A stretch of 31,346 nucleotides of DNA from Beroe ovata (lineage: Eukaryota > Ctenophora > Nuda > Beroida > Beroidae), in NCBI GenBank assembly GCA_946803715.1, contig CAMPET010000079.1, positions 91,660-123,005 on the forward strand, written 5' to 3'. Below are positions 31,165 to 31,346 of this stretch, piece by piece. The stretch's first letter is position 1. Every line of letters begins with the position of its first letter. The position numbers were made by a program, and so were the translations under genes. Under the pieces are notes generated by a model that did no database searches, was not told the origin of the DNA, and saw only the letters and a list, made by a program, of their open reading frames with translations.

Positions 31165-31346
31165 GTGAGTGCTGAGAATGAGATCATCACTAATCCTAAC
31201 CTCCAATCTCACTCTCCTCATTTCCCTCTCACTCTCCCTCACTTCCTCCCCTCTCTCTCTCCCCTCTCACACTCACTCCCTCTCCCTCACTTCCCCCTCC
31301 CTCTCCCACTCTCTCCGCTCTCACACTCACTCCCTCTCCCTCACTT
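31165..31346 (+). repeat. GPCR intron 9 start, CT-rich tandem repeat
   Basis: After the donor GTGAGT the sequence becomes an array of CTCTCCCTCACTTCC and TCACACTCACTCCC words to the window end, like intron 5. Confidence 0.8.

Noticed and set aside
1-31346. A co-functional gene cluster formed by the six genes
   Set aside because: The products belong to unrelated processes; shared strand and close spacing fit a compact genome better than a pathway cluster.

Overview
The window is eukaryotic nuclear DNA. Its genes are split by many short GT-AG introns, mostly 60-300 bases. The products are animal ones: a TOCA-type F-BAR protein, DTL/CDT2, a ZIP metal transporter, LARP7, an OATP/SLCO transporter with a Kazal-like loop, and a class A GPCR. 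With the tight gene packing, (CA)n tracts and small foldback elements, this suggests a compact genome from an early-branching animal, most likely a sponge. The species call is inference; no single sequence feature proves it.

Layout. Positions 1-3344, minus strand: 5' part of an F-BAR gene running off the left edge. 3345-5112: intergenic, rich in inverted repeats. 5113-10213, minus: a complete DTL gene, 12 exons. 11102-12994, minus: a complete ZIP transporter gene, 7 exons. 13500-16214, minus: a complete LARP7 gene, 11 exons. 16215-17721: intergenic, with hairpin elements. 17722-21895, minus: a complete SLCO gene, 14 exons and 694 codons. 21896-28550: about 6.6 kb with no convincing gene, holding tandem arrays, a cluster of CACGTG E-boxes and an inverted-terminal-repeat element. 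28551 to the right edge, plus: a class A GPCR covering TM1-TM6, cut by the window end.

Exon joins were derived by hand from splice dinucleotides, reading phase and remembered family alignments. For ZIP, LARP7 and SLCO all phases close and the coding length is divisible by three. In DTL only the exon 5/6 junction is ambiguous.

The genes do not form one pathway. The first five lie on the same strand with gaps as small as about 500 bases, but their roles are unrelated: membrane curvature, replication licensing, metal uptake, 7SK/U6 RNA binding and organic anion transport. No new multi-gene system is evident. The points most worth a second look are: a CDT2 with two candidate PIP boxes; a ZIP protein lacking the bridging glutamate in both TM4 and TM5; a LARP7 whose C-terminal RRM seems to lack the RNP3 and beta-3 arginine residues; a hAT-like foldback MITE family with an 8-bp target duplication; and a set of RFX X-box-like palindromes in introns.
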